The notes under the pieces were generated by a model. It was not told the origin of the DNA, searched no databases, and worked only from the letters and a program-made list of their open reading frames with translations. Positions 7,298 through 15,945 of a DNA stretch of 35,528 nucleotides are shown here, in pieces. The stretch's first letter is position 1; each line of letters starts with the position of its first letter. The stretch comes from JAWWPY01 sp033854735. GTDB lineage: Bacteria > Actinomycetota > Actinomycetes > Streptosporangiales > Streptosporangiaceae. The stretch is from the NCBI GenBank assembly GCA_033854735.1, contig JAWWPY010000063.1, forward strand, positions 1 through 35,528. Direction: 5' to 3'. A program made the translations under genes and the position numbers.

Positions 7298-8929
7298 ATG
7301 ACGACAGAGTTCGGTGCCAATCCGACTCTTCGCTCATATCTCGTGGTCCTGCGCCGACGCAAGTGGTGGGTTGTCTGTGCCGCCGTGGCCGGCGTCGCGG
7401 CCAGCCTGGCTGTGGCGCTGACCCAGGCCAGGCAGTACTCGGCCACGGCCCAGCTACTGGTGCAGCCCTTCAGCCAGGCCTCGGCCACCGGCACAACGAT
7501 GCAACCGGTTACCCCGACTGAGGTGCAGACCGAGCTCCAGCTCATCACCAGCGCCCCCGTGCAGGCGCTGGTCCAGCGGCGTTTGGGCGGTCATCCGCCC
7601 GTGTCGGCCTTTCAGGTCGCGCAGACCAACGTGATCTCCATTACCGCCATCGCCGCCACCGCCCCGCGGGCCGCCCGCATAGCCAATACCTACGCCCAAG
7701 CGTTCGCCACCTACCAGGAGACCGTTGCCGCCGCCACCATGACGGCCGCCGAGGCACAAGTACGGTCACAGATCCGGTCGCTCAGTGCCCAGATCGCGTC
7801 GCTGAAGGGCCATTCCGGCACGTCCCCGGAGGTAGCGGCGCTGCGCAACCAGGAGGCGGTACTCAAGGAGCAGTACAGCCAGCTGCAGGTGACCGGGGCG
7901 GAGGCCGCCGCCGGATCCGCCACCGGGGGGGTGGAACTCGTCACGCCGGCCCAGCCGCCCGCGGCGCCAAGCTCCCCCAAGCCCGTCCAGGACGCACTGC
8001 TCGGCCTGCTCGCCGGGCTGATTCTGGGCCTGGGCGCCGCCTTCCTGCGCCACAACCTCGACGAGGCAGTGACGTCCAAGGACGCCGCCGAGCAACTGGG
8101 CGGGTCCCCGGTCCTCGGCCTGGTCCCGATGGTGACGTCGTGGAAAAGGCGCAGCCAGGCGATCGTGGTGTCAACCTCAAGGCCCACCTCGTCGGCCGCC
8201 GAGTCCTACCGGTCGCTGCGCACCTCACTACAGTTCGCCCGGCAAGGACACGACCTGCGCACCATCCTGGTGACCAGCCCGACCTCCAGCGAGGGCAAGA
8301 CCTCGACGCTGGCCAACCTGGGCGCGGTCTTCGCCCAGGCCGGGGAGCGGGTCGTGCTGGTCTCGGGCGACCTGCGGCGGCCCAGGATCGGGCAGTTCTT
8401 CGGGGTCGACGAGGCGGCCGGCCTCACCACCATCCTGCTGGGGGGGCAGCCGCTGAAGCAGGTCCTGCAGCAGGTCGACGGTTACGACCGCCTGTGGATG
8501 CTGGCCTGCGGGCCGGTGCCGCCGAACCCGGCCGAGTTGCTGAGCCAACGGGCCACGCACGACATTTTCGACGCCCTGCGCGAGGAATTCGATCTGGTCC
8601 TCATCGACAGCCCGCCGGTGCTGCCGGTCACCGACGCGATGGTGCTGTCGAGCTATGCGGACGGGACACTGCTCGTGGTGGCCGCCGGCCAGACCAGACG
8701 AGCCGATCTGCAGCGTGCCTCGGAGAAGTTCTCCCAGGCCAAGGTCCCCTTGCTGGGAATAGTCCTGAACGAGGTGACCAGGCAGAACGCATACGGCAGC
8801 CAGTACGGGGGCGTGTCCGGCTACGGATATTCCTCCTATGTGGCCGATACGCCCGCGGCGAACGGGCGGCCGCCGCATGCGAACGGGGAGTCGGCCGCGC
8901 CGACCAGGCACAGCCGCCAGCGCCAATGA
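7298..8929 (+). CDS. Wzz-type polysaccharide co-polymerase fused to a BY-kinase
   Basis: A 543-residue inner-membrane protein that sets polymer length and signals by tyrosine autophosphorylation. The Wzz domain has membrane helix 1 at about 24-42, an external helical region, and helix 2 at about 233-252 (LLGLLAGLILGLGAAF). The cytoplasmic BY-kinase follows: Walker A SSEGKTST with Lys334, Walker A' LVSGDLRRP (356-358, Ser-Gly-Asp instead of the usual Asp-x-Asp), and Walker B VLIDSPP with Asp437. The C-terminal tail holds tyrosines 499, 503, 509, 511 and 514, the expected phosphorylation cluster. The loss of the first Walker A' Asp may be a lineage feature. It is the first gene of the 11-gene operon and is divergent from its probable phosphatase. 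ATG 7298 follows a purine-rich ribosome binding site. Confidence 0.93.
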   Translation: MTTEFGANPTLRSYLVVLRRRKWWVVCAAVAGVAASLAVALTQARQYSATAQLLVQPFSQASATGTTMQPVTPTEVQTELQLITSAPVQALVQRRLGGHPPVSAFQVAQTNVISITAIAATAPRAARIANTYAQAFATYQETVAAATMTAAEAQVRSQIRSLSAQIASLKGHSGTSPEVAALRNQEAVLKEQYSQLQVTGAEAAAGSATGGVELVTPAQPPAAPSSPKPVQDALLGLLAGLILGLGAAFLRHNLDEAVTSKDAAEQLGGSPVLGLVPMVTSWKRRSQAIVVSTSRPTSSAAESYRSLRTSLQFARQGHDLRTILVTSPTSSEGKTSTLANLGAVFAQAGERVVLVSGDLRRPRIGQFFGVDEAAGLTTILLGGQPLKQVLQQVDGYDRLWMLACGPVPPNPAELLSQRATHDIFDALREEFDLVLIDSPPVLPVTDAMVLSSYADGTLLVVAAGQTRRADLQRASEKFSQAKVPLLGIVLNEVTRQNAYGSQYGGVSGYGYSSYVADTPAANGRPPHANGESAAPTRHSRQRQ

Positions 8930-9921
8930 CGGGCCTTCTCATCGCGCTGGCGGCCGGCGCCATCGTGGTCACCGCCGAGCCGCCGACGATCGCGCTCCTG
9001 CGGCGGGCGTCAGCGATCGACGTTCCCGGCCTGAGGTCGTCACACACCGTCCCCACACTGCGGGGCGGCGGCGCACCGATCGCCGCGGGACTCCTGGTGG
9101 CCGCGGCGCTCATGCACAGCGCGGCATCCGCAGCGTTCGGCATCGCGGTCGCGCTCTTCGCCGCGATCGGGCTCGCCGAGGATCTATCCGGGCTGTCGGT
9201 TGGCCAGCGGCTCGTGCTGCAGTGCTCCGCGGGCATCGCCGTCGCCTGCGTGCTTATCAGCCCGTTGCCGACGACGCCGGCCAGGCTGGCCGTGACCGCT
9301 GCCGCTGCCGCCGTGTGGACCACCGGGGTGGTCAACGCGTTCAACTTCATGGACGGCGTGAACGGTATCTCGGCCGCGCATGCCCTGATCGGCGGCGTGG
9401 CCTACGGCTGCCTCGGGGCGTGGCGCGCGGAGGAGTTCCTGTTCGCCGCGGGCGCCGCGGTCGCCGCGGTCGCGCTCGCCTTCCTGCCGTGGAACGCGGT
9501 CCGGGCCCGGGTCTTCCTGGGCGACGTGGGCAGCTACACGCTGGGCGCGGCGGTGGCGGTCCTGGCGGCGTATGCCGTCCTGCACCATGTGCCGGTCGAA
9601 GCGGCGATCGGCCCGCTCGCCCTGTACCTCGCGGACACCGCATGGACGCTGCAGCGGCGTATCCGCGCGGGCGAACGCTGGTTCGAGGGGCACCGCACGC
9701 ACATCTATCAGCGCTGGTGCGACGTGGGCTGGTCGCACCAGCGGGTAACGGTGGTGAGCGCAGCCGGGACGGCCACGCTCTGCCTGCTCGGCGCGGTCAG
9801 CCTCACCGGGAACCCAGCCCTCCGGGCCACCGCGGACCTGGCCGGGGCCGGCCTGCTGGCCATCTATCTCGGGTCGCCTGCCCTGATGGCCGCCGTGCCG
9901 GTCAGCCGGAGCTGGCCGTAG
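8926..9921 (+). CDS. WecA/WbpL-type undecaprenyl-phosphate glycosyl-1-phosphate transferase
   Basis: A 331-residue polytopic membrane protein of the MraY/WecA superfamily (glycosyltransferase family 4 in Pfam terms). It should transfer a sugar-1-phosphate from a UDP-sugar to undecaprenyl phosphate, starting the EPS repeat unit. Motifs are LRGGGAP near the N-terminus, NAFNFMDGVNG (137-147), VFLGDVGSY (196-204) and HRTHIYQRW (256-264). The usual Asp-Asp pair reads Glu85-Asp86 (AEDLSGLSVGQRL), a conservative change. About 9-10 hydrophobic segments are visible. The ATG overlaps the kinase stop by 4 bp, implying translational coupling. The specific sugar is not readable, but the WbpL-like FNFMDG motif points to the group using GlcNAc or 6-deoxy-N-acetyl sugars. 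Confidence 0.92.
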   Translation: MTGLLIALAAGAIVVTAEPPTIALLRRASAIDVPGLRSSHTVPTLRGGGAPIAAGLLVAAALMHSAASAAFGIAVALFAAIGLAEDLSGLSVGQRLVLQCSAGIAVACVLISPLPTTPARLAVTAAAAAVWTTGVVNAFNFMDGVNGISAAHALIGGVAYGCLGAWRAEEFLFAAGAAVAAVALAFLPWNAVRARVFLGDVGSYTLGAAVAVLAAYAVLHHVPVEAAIGPLALYLADTAWTLQRRIRAGERWFEGHRTHIYQRWCDVGWSHQRVTVVSAAGTATLCLLGAVSLTGNPALRATADLAGAGLLAIYLGSPALMAAVPVSRSWP

Positions 9922-11151
9922 ATGCGCACACTCATCGTGACCCACTACTTCCCGCCCGAGACAGGCGCCCCGCAGGCCCGGCTGTCCGCGCTGGCCGCGA
10001 CCTGGGCCGCCGACGGGGACAAGGTGACGGTGCTGACCGGCATGCCGAACCACCCCACCGGCGTGGTGCCGCCCGCCTACCGGGGCGCGATCCGGCGCCG
10101 CGAACACCTGGACGGCTATCAGGTGATCCGCACCTGGCTCTACGCCACGCCGAACGAGGGCATGGCCCGCAAGATCGCGGGCCATCTGAGCTTCATGATC
10201 AGCAGCGTGCTGCTGGGCGGGCGGCGCTGCGGCCCGGCCGACACGGTCGTCGTATCCTCGCCGACCTTCTTCTCGATCGGCGCCGCCTGGCTGCTGGCCC
10301 GGATGAAGCGGGCCCGGCTCGTCGTCGAGATCCGCGACCTGTGGCCCGCAATCTTCGTCGAGCTTGGCGTGCTGACCAACCACCACCTGATCCGCCTGTT
10401 GGAACGGCTCGAACTCGCGGCGTATGCCGCGGCCGACCGGGTCGTCGTGGTGAGTGACGGGTTCCGGGCCAACCTGATCGACCGGGGCGTCCCGGGCGAC
10501 AAGGTGCACATCATCCGCAACGGCGTGACCCTCGACCGGTTCGACCCCGGGGCCACCGCCGACCCGCGGGTGCGCGACCGCCTCGGTGCGCAGGTCGGCG
10601 ACTGCCTGGTGCTGTACCTGGGGACGCACGGAATCTCGCATGGGCTACGAGGCGTCGCGGACGCCGCCGCCCGCCTGGCCGGCGAGCCGGTCCGCTTTAC
10701 TTTCGTCGGCGAGGGCGCGGACAAGTCACGGCTGCAGCGCCAGGTCGCGGAACTGGCGCTGGACAACGTGACGCTGCTGCCCGCAGTGCCGCACCAGGAG
10801 GTCCCAGCGCTGCTGGCCGCGGCCGACGTCTGCCTGGTGCCACTGCGCGATGTGCCACTGTTCTCGACGTTCATCCCGTCGAAGATGTTCGAGTATCTCG
10901 CCGCGGGGAAAGCCGTCGTCGGCGCGGTCGCCGGCGAGGCCGCACAGATCCTGCGTGACGCGGGCGCCGTGGTCGTGCCTCCGGAGGACAGTGCGGCGCT
11001 GGCCGACGCGATCCGCATGCTCGCCGCCGACCCTCAGCGCCGGCAGGCCATGGGGCGGCGAGGCCGCGCCCATGTGGAGGGCTGCTTCGACCGCGTCGCG
11101 CTCGCCCGGGAATACCGCCGGATCCTCGCCCTGCCCCAGGCGCGGCGATGA
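9922..11151 (+). CDS. GT4-family glycosyltransferase (WbuB-like)
   Basis: A 409-residue retaining glycosyltransferase of the GT4/GT-B fold, acting on the lipid-linked repeat unit at the cytoplasmic membrane face. The N-terminal acceptor domain begins THYFPPETGAPQARLSALA and continues with VLTGMPNHPTG and VEIRDLWP, the pattern of WbuB-like amino-sugar transferases. The C-terminal donor domain contains FVGEGADKSRL, VPALLAAADVCLVPL and PSKMFEYLAAGKAVV, with the donor-binding Glu region. The ATG directly follows the stop of the WecA-like gene with no gap. Its position just after the initiating enzyme suggests it could add the second sugar; this is inference. Confidence 0.92.
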   Translation: MRTLIVTHYFPPETGAPQARLSALAATWAADGDKVTVLTGMPNHPTGVVPPAYRGAIRRREHLDGYQVIRTWLYATPNEGMARKIAGHLSFMISSVLLGGRRCGPADTVVVSSPTFFSIGAAWLLARMKRARLVVEIRDLWPAIFVELGVLTNHHLIRLLERLELAAYAAADRVVVVSDGFRANLIDRGVPGDKVHIIRNGVTLDRFDPGATADPRVRDRLGAQVGDCLVLYLGTHGISHGLRGVADAAARLAGEPVRFTFVGEGADKSRLQRQVAELALDNVTLLPAVPHQEVPALLAAADVCLVPLRDVPLFSTFIPSKMFEYLAAGKAVVGAVAGEAAQILRDAGAVVVPPEDSAALADAIRMLAADPQRRQAMGRRGRAHVEGCFDRVALAREYRRILALPQARR

Positions 11152-12065
11152 GACTGCTGGTCGTTGGCGGTAGCGGGTTTCTGGGCGGGTTCGTGCTGCG
11201 TGAGGCATCCCGGCGCGGGCACGAGACGGTGGCGCTGGCGCGCAGCCCGGCCGCCGCCCAGGCGGTGGCCGGGCTGGGCGCCCAGCCGGTCACCGGGAAC
11301 CTCGACGACGCGGCCGAACTGGACCGGGTGTTCGCTGCCGCCCGCTGCGACACCCTGCTCAACCTCGCCTCGCTCGGTTTCGGCCACGCACCCGCGATCA
11401 TCGCCGCGGCCGGTGAGACGGGCATCAGCCGCGCCGTCTTCGTATCCACCACGGCGCTGACGACCACCCTGGCCGCCCCGGCGAAACGGGTCCGGCTCGC
11501 CGCCGAGCAGCGGATCCGCGGGTCCGCCCTGAAATGGACGATCCTGCGGCCGACGATGATCTACGGTGCGCCCGGCGACCGGAACCTCTCCCGGCTGCTC
11601 GCGGTGCTCCGGCGCGCGCCGCTGCTGCCCGTCCCCGGCGGCGGCCGCCACCTCCAGCAGCCGGTGCATGTCGCCGACGTCGCCGACGCGGTGCTCAACG
11701 CCGCGCAGCGGCCGGCCACCGCGGGTATGACCTACGACGTCGCCGGCCCGCGGCCGCTGACGCTCGCTGAACTGCTGCGCACCTCTGCTCAGGCGATCGC
11801 CAGCCGGACCCGGTTCGTCCCCGTGCCGCTCACCCCGCTCGTCACCCTGGCCCGCGGGTACGAACGGTTCAGCCAGCACCCCCAGATCAGGGCCGAACAG
11901 CTCCTGCGGCTGGCCGAAGACAAGGCGTTCCCGATTGACAGCGCCGCCCGCGACCTCGGCTTCGATCCCCGCCCGTTCGCCACCGGCATCCGCGCCGAGG
12001 CCCAGGCCATGGGGCTCGCCCCGCCGGGCTCACCCTATGGACCGCCCCATGGACCGCTCCAGTGA
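11148..12065 (+). CDS. NAD(P)-binding SDR-family sugar epimerase/reductase
   Basis: A 305-residue extended or atypical SDR protein. The N-terminal Rossmann motif is GGSGFLGGFVLREA (8-21). ILRPTMIYGAPGDRNL and the following HLQQPVHVADVADAV match the substrate-side segments of the NAD-dependent epimerase family. Instead of a YxxxK motif the corresponding region reads STTALTTTLAAPAKRVR, so the catalytic Tyr is not obvious; it could be a reductase or a non-classical SDR. It overlaps its neighbours by 4 bp on both sides (ATGA, GTGA). The likely job is late modification of a nucleotide sugar or of the lipid-linked sugar. Confidence 0.85.
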   Translation: MRLLVVGGSGFLGGFVLREASRRGHETVALARSPAAAQAVAGLGAQPVTGNLDDAAELDRVFAAARCDTLLNLASLGFGHAPAIIAAAGETGISRAVFVSTTALTTTLAAPAKRVRLAAEQRIRGSALKWTILRPTMIYGAPGDRNLSRLLAVLRRAPLLPVPGGGRHLQQPVHVADVADAVLNAAQRPATAGMTYDVAGPRPLTLAELLRTSAQAIASRTRFVPVPLTPLVTLARGYERFSQHPQIRAEQLLRLAEDKAFPIDSAARDLGFDPRPFATGIRAEAQAMGLAPPGSPYGPPHGPLQ

Positions 12066-13762
12066 CCCGCCCAGAACTGGCCCTGCTGGCCCGCACCGCG
12101 GTTCATCTGCAGCCGGGCCAGATCGTCCGCCGGGCGAGGCTGCGGGCCCAGCGGACGGCCCTGCGCCGCTGGCCGCAGACTGGCCGCTGGCTCATGGCCG
12201 GCCCCGATCCGGCCACGGCGGCCGGGTGGCCCGCGGGCCTGCGCCCCCTGGACGCGGGGATCTGGCTGTGCTGGCCGGGGTGTGCCGGGCTGCGGGCCGG
12301 CCGCATCGAGCTACTCGGGATGGCCAGGAACCTGGGCGACCCACCTGGCTGGCAGCACGCCGACGCCCCCCTGCTGTGGCGGTTTCACCTGCACTACTGG
12401 GACTGGGCGTGGGCGCTGGCCGCCGAGCCGGATCGTGCGGATGCCCGCGCGCTGTTCGCCGCCCTGTGGAGATCCTGGCGCGGAGCGGTCGTGGCCGGCC
12501 GCGGCGATGCGTGGCTCCCCTACCCCACAGCGCTGCGCGCCTGGTCGTACTGCGGGCTGCATGCCGACCTGGTCGCCGGCGGCGAGATCGAGGAACCCTT
12601 CGTCGCCGACCTGGCGGCACACGCCGGCTTCCTGCGGCGGCACCTCGAATCCGACGTCGGCGGCAACCACCTGATCAAGAACCTCAAGGCACTGGCCGGT
12701 CTCGCCGTGTTCTTCGCCGATGATCACCTGCTCGCTCGCGTGCTGCACCGGCTGACCGGGCAGCTCGCCGTGCAGGTGCTGGCCGACGGTGGTCACTACG
12801 AACGGGCGCCCGCCTACCACTGCCAGGTGCTCGGAGACCTCATCGACGTCGAATCCCTCCTCCGGGCGGCCGGCCGCACCCCCGAGCCGCAGCTTCCCCT
12901 GGCGATCAGTCACATGCGCCGCTGGCTGGCCAGCGTGCTGTCCCCCGGTGGCGAGGTGCCGCTGCTCAACGACGGCTTCCCGGTCAGCGCCGATCTGGTC
13001 GCCGCGCTGCGGCCCGGGCCGCCCCCGCCGGGACCCCTGGTGGTGCTGCCCGACACCGGCCTGGTGCGTGCGGCGGCCGGTGGCTGGCGGCTACTGGCCG
13101 ACGTCGGACTGCCCTGCCCGGACGAACTGCCGGCGCACGCTCACGCCGACACGTTCGGCTGCCTGGTGCACGTGGACGGCACGCCGCTGCTCGTGGACAC
13201 GGGGACCTCCACGTATGCCGCCGGCCCGCGGCGCGGTTATGAGCGCTCGACCGCCGCTCACAACACGGTCGAAGTGGACGGCACGAACTCCACCGAGGTG
13301 TGGGGAGCCTTCCGGGCCGCCCGCCGGGCCCGCGTCCGTGATCTCGTGACCAGCTCCGGGCCAGGGGCGGTCACGATCGAGGCCGCTCACGACGGGTTCC
13401 GGGGACGGCCGGGCCGCCCGCGGCACCACCGCCGCTGGTCGCTGACTGAGACGGGGCTGGAGGTGGACGACCTGGTCACCGGGCGCGGCCGGCACTCGAT
13501 CATCGTGCGCTGGCATCTCGCGCCGGGGTCGCGGCTGCGGCTGACCGCGGGAGGTGCCGAGGTCTCCACGTCAGCCGGTGAGTTCCAGGTCACCGTCGCG
13601 GCGACCGGGCCGGCCGCGCTGACCGCCGGGACCGCGCAGGTCGCCACCGGGTTTGGCCGCGGCCTCGAGGCCGCCGTGCTGACCGCCGCGATCGACGCTG
13701 CCCTGCCGGCGCGGGTCAGCACTGGCTGGCGCCGCGCCGGGGGAAGAGAGGAAACCGCGTGA
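12062..13762 (+). CDS. Heparinase II/III-like polysaccharide-lyase family protein
   Basis: A 566-residue protein of the heparinase II/III and alginate lyase type. The N-terminal helical toroid (about 1-310) includes GGNHLIKNLKAL (Asn202, His203) and GGHYERAPAYH (243-253). The C-terminal beta-sandwich includes AHAHADTFG (His359, His361, Asp363), then LVDTGTSTY and AAHNTVEVDGTNS. These are the catalytic and metal-site regions of the family. No signal peptide is visible, which is odd for a lyase and suggests a cytoplasmic role or an unusual route out. It is coupled by GTGA overlaps to the SDR gene before it and to the bi-domain oxidoreductase after it; such heparinase/oxidoreductase pairs recur in EPS loci. 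Whether it cleaves polymer or acts on an intermediate is unknown. Confidence 0.9.
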   Translation: MTRPELALLARTAVHLQPGQIVRRARLRAQRTALRRWPQTGRWLMAGPDPATAAGWPAGLRPLDAGIWLCWPGCAGLRAGRIELLGMARNLGDPPGWQHADAPLLWRFHLHYWDWAWALAAEPDRADARALFAALWRSWRGAVVAGRGDAWLPYPTALRAWSYCGLHADLVAGGEIEEPFVADLAAHAGFLRRHLESDVGGNHLIKNLKALAGLAVFFADDHLLARVLHRLTGQLAVQVLADGGHYERAPAYHCQVLGDLIDVESLLRAAGRTPEPQLPLAISHMRRWLASVLSPGGEVPLLNDGFPVSADLVAALRPGPPPPGPLVVLPDTGLVRAAAGGWRLLADVGLPCPDELPAHAHADTFGCLVHVDGTPLLVDTGTSTYAAGPRRGYERSTAAHNTVEVDGTNSTEVWGAFRAARRARVRDLVTSSGPGAVTIEAAHDGFRGRPGRPRHHRRWSLTETGLEVDDLVTGRGRHSIIVRWHLAPGSRLRLTAGGAEVSTSAGEFQVTVAATGPAALTAGTAQVATGFGRGLEAAVLTAAIDAALPARVSTGWRRAGGREETA

Positions 13763-15945
13763 AGCAGATCGTCCAGCCGGCCGGGGGTGGCCCGGTCGTG
13801 GTGCTTGATGTGCCGTGTCCGGTCCCGGATACGACTGAGGTACTGGTCCGCACGGTCGCGTCGGTGATCTCGCCGGGTACCGAGCGGGCCCTCACCGCCC
13901 TGGCCCGTTCCAGCCTGGTCGCCAAGGCCCGGGCCCGGCCTGACCTGGTCGGCCAGGTGGTACGGAAGGCACGCGCTGAGGGCTTGGCCGCCGCCACGCG
14001 GGCGGTCCGGAGCCGGCTCTCCGGGGACCTGCCGCTGGGGTATTCGGCGGCCGGAATTGTGGTCGAGGCCGGCGCCGCGGTCACCGGTCTGCGGACCGGC
14101 CAGCTGGTGGCGACCGGCGGGGCGGGCCAAGCCAACCATGCCGAGTTCCAGGCGGTGCCCGGCCTGCTCTGCGCGGCCGTCCCCTACGGCGTGCCCGCGC
14201 AGGACGCGGCCTTCACGACGGTGGCCTCGATTGCGCTGCACGCGCTGCGGCTGGCGGAGGTGGGACCAGGGTCGAAAATCGTTGTGCTGGGCCTGGGGTT
14301 GATCGGGCAGCTCGCGGCCCGGCTGGCCATCGCGTCCGGGTGCGATGTGGCCGGCATTGACCCGGCCGCCCAGCCGCGCGAGGTAGCGGCCACCTCCGGC
14401 GTGCTGGCCCTCGACGAATGCGGTGAGGCCACCACCAGGCAGGTCGTCAACTGGTCGAGGGGCCGGGGCGCCGACGCGGTACTGGTGTGCGCGGCCGGAC
14501 GGTCGTCCACCGCGATGCTGCGGGTTCCGGCGCTGTGCCGGGACCGGGCCGCCGTCGTCGTGGTGGGCGACGTCGGCCTCCAGTTGCGCCGCGCCCCCTT
14601 CTACGAGCGGGAACTCATCCTGCGGTTCGCCCGCTCCTACGGCCCGGGCCGGTACGAGCCTTCCTACGAGGCCTGGGGGGTGGACTACCCGGCCGGGCAG
14701 GTCCGCTGGACCGAGGGCCGCAACTTCGAGGCCGTGCTCGACCTGCTGGCCGCCGGCCGGCTGAAGGTCTCCGAGCTGGTTACCCACAGCTATGACATCG
14801 CGGACGCGGCTGAGGCCTACCAGCTCATCGGGCAGCGCACCGATCCTTACCTGGCCATCCGGCTCAGCTACCCGGTGGGAGCCGCCCCCGGTGACTGCGT
14901 CCGGCTGACGTCCGCGCCGACGCTGGGCAGCTCACCACCGGGCAGCTCAGCACCGGGCAGCTCAGCACCGGGCAGCCAGTCACCGGGGGTGGGCTGGGCC
15001 GGGGCCGGGGCCTTCACCACCAGGACGCTCCTCCCGGCGTTCCGCGCCGCGGGCTTCGACCATCTCGTGGCGATCGGCTCAGCCAGCGGGCTGTCCGCAG
15101 TCCGGGCCGCCGCCAGCTACGGCTTCGAGAAGGCGGTACCCGGCGCCGAGGCCGTCATCGCCGACCCGGACGTCGAGGTCGTCGTCGTCGCGACGCCGCA
15201 CGACACGCACTCCGGTCTGGCCACGCGGGCGCTTCGCGCGGGCCGGCACGTCTGGTGCGAGAAACCGCTGGCGCTGACCACCGGCGAGCTCGACGCGGTG
15301 GAAGCGGCCTGGCGGGAGTCCGGGCGCCAGCTCGCGATCGGCTTCAACCGGCGCTGGTCCCCCGCCATCCTGGCCGCGCAGCGCTTCCTGGCCGGGATTC
15401 CCGCACCGAAACTCGTCGTCTACCGGGTCGCCGCCGGCCCGGTACCGGACGGCCACTGGTACCACGACCGGCGCCAAGGCGGCCGCATCCTGGGCGAGGT
15501 ATGCCACTTCACCGACACCGCGCAAGCGCTGGCCGGCGCCCCCATCGAGGACATCGCTGCGCTCCCCGGAGGGGGCGGCCTGCCCGGAGGTGGCGGGCGC
15601 CCGGGAGGCGGCGGGCCGGAAGCCCGGCCGGGCGACGACATCGTGATCTCGCTGCGCTTCGCCGACGGCTCCCTCGCCGCCATCGCCTACGCGAGCACCC
15701 CCGCGGTGGCCGGGAAAGAATGGATTGAAGTCCACACCGGCTCGCACCGACTGATCATCAACGACTTCCGTTCCGTCGATGCCGACGGCAAGACACTGTG
15801 GAAAGGCCGCCAGGACAAAGGCCACCACGCATCGGCCACCGCGTTCCGGCACGCGGTAACCCGCGGAACCCCGATCCCGACCGAAGCCATGCTCGCCACC
15901 ATGCGAGCCACGATCCAGGCCGCCGGGCGGGGTGGGTATGGCTGA
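13759..15945 (+). CDS. Bi-domain oxidoreductase: MDR alcohol dehydrogenase fused to Gfo/Idh/MocA
   Basis: A 728-residue fusion. Residues 1-375 are a medium-chain dehydrogenase (SPGTERALTAL, PLGYSAAGIVVEAG, VVLGLGLIGQLAARLA). The linker (about 388-410) is four GSSAP-type repeats. Residues 410-728 are a Gfo/Idh/MocA oxidoreductase with HVWCEKPLALT (the family EKP lysine), GFNRRWSP and ILGEVCHFTD. A second Gly-rich run (PGGGG repeats, about 597-615) interrupts the substrate domain. Such two-Rossmann fusions probably oxidise and reduce sugars in one protein; the substrate is unknown. It starts at GTG 13759, overlapping the heparinase-like stop by 4 bp, a pairing that suggests the two act on the same sugar. 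Confidence 0.9.
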   Translation: MKQIVQPAGGGPVVVLDVPCPVPDTTEVLVRTVASVISPGTERALTALARSSLVAKARARPDLVGQVVRKARAEGLAAATRAVRSRLSGDLPLGYSAAGIVVEAGAAVTGLRTGQLVATGGAGQANHAEFQAVPGLLCAAVPYGVPAQDAAFTTVASIALHALRLAEVGPGSKIVVLGLGLIGQLAARLAIASGCDVAGIDPAAQPREVAATSGVLALDECGEATTRQVVNWSRGRGADAVLVCAAGRSSTAMLRVPALCRDRAAVVVVGDVGLQLRRAPFYERELILRFARSYGPGRYEPSYEAWGVDYPAGQVRWTEGRNFEAVLDLLAAGRLKVSELVTHSYDIADAAEAYQLIGQRTDPYLAIRLSYPVGAAPGDCVRLTSAPTLGSSPPGSSAPGSSAPGSQSPGVGWAGAGAFTTRTLLPAFRAAGFDHLVAIGSASGLSAVRAAASYGFEKAVPGAEAVIADPDVEVVVVATPHDTHSGLATRALRAGRHVWCEKPLALTTGELDAVEAAWRESGRQLAIGFNRRWSPAILAAQRFLAGIPAPKLVVYRVAAGPVPDGHWYHDRRQGGRILGEVCHFTDTAQALAGAPIEDIAALPGGGGLPGGGGRPGGGGPEARPGDDIVISLRFADGSLAAIAYASTPAVAGKEWIEVHTGSHRLIINDFRSVDADGKTLWKGRQDKGHHASATAFRHAVTRGTPIPTEAMLATMRATIQAAGRGGYG
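14925..14984. repeat. Four 15-bp tandem repeats encoding the inter-domain linker
   Basis: The unit GGGCAGCTCAGCACC starts at 14925, 14940, 14955 and 14970, with the first and last copies slightly diverged. It encodes GSSAP-like pentapeptides that join the dehydrogenase and Gfo/Idh halves. The period is a multiple of three, so copy changes keep the frame and only lengthen the linker. Confidence 0.88.

Noticed and set aside
9184..10641. Long open frame antisense to the WecA-like and GT4 genes, and others like it
   Set aside because: Antisense frames stay open in GC-rich DNA; composition is Arg/Gly/His-rich and without motifs, while the opposite strand carries clear family motifs.
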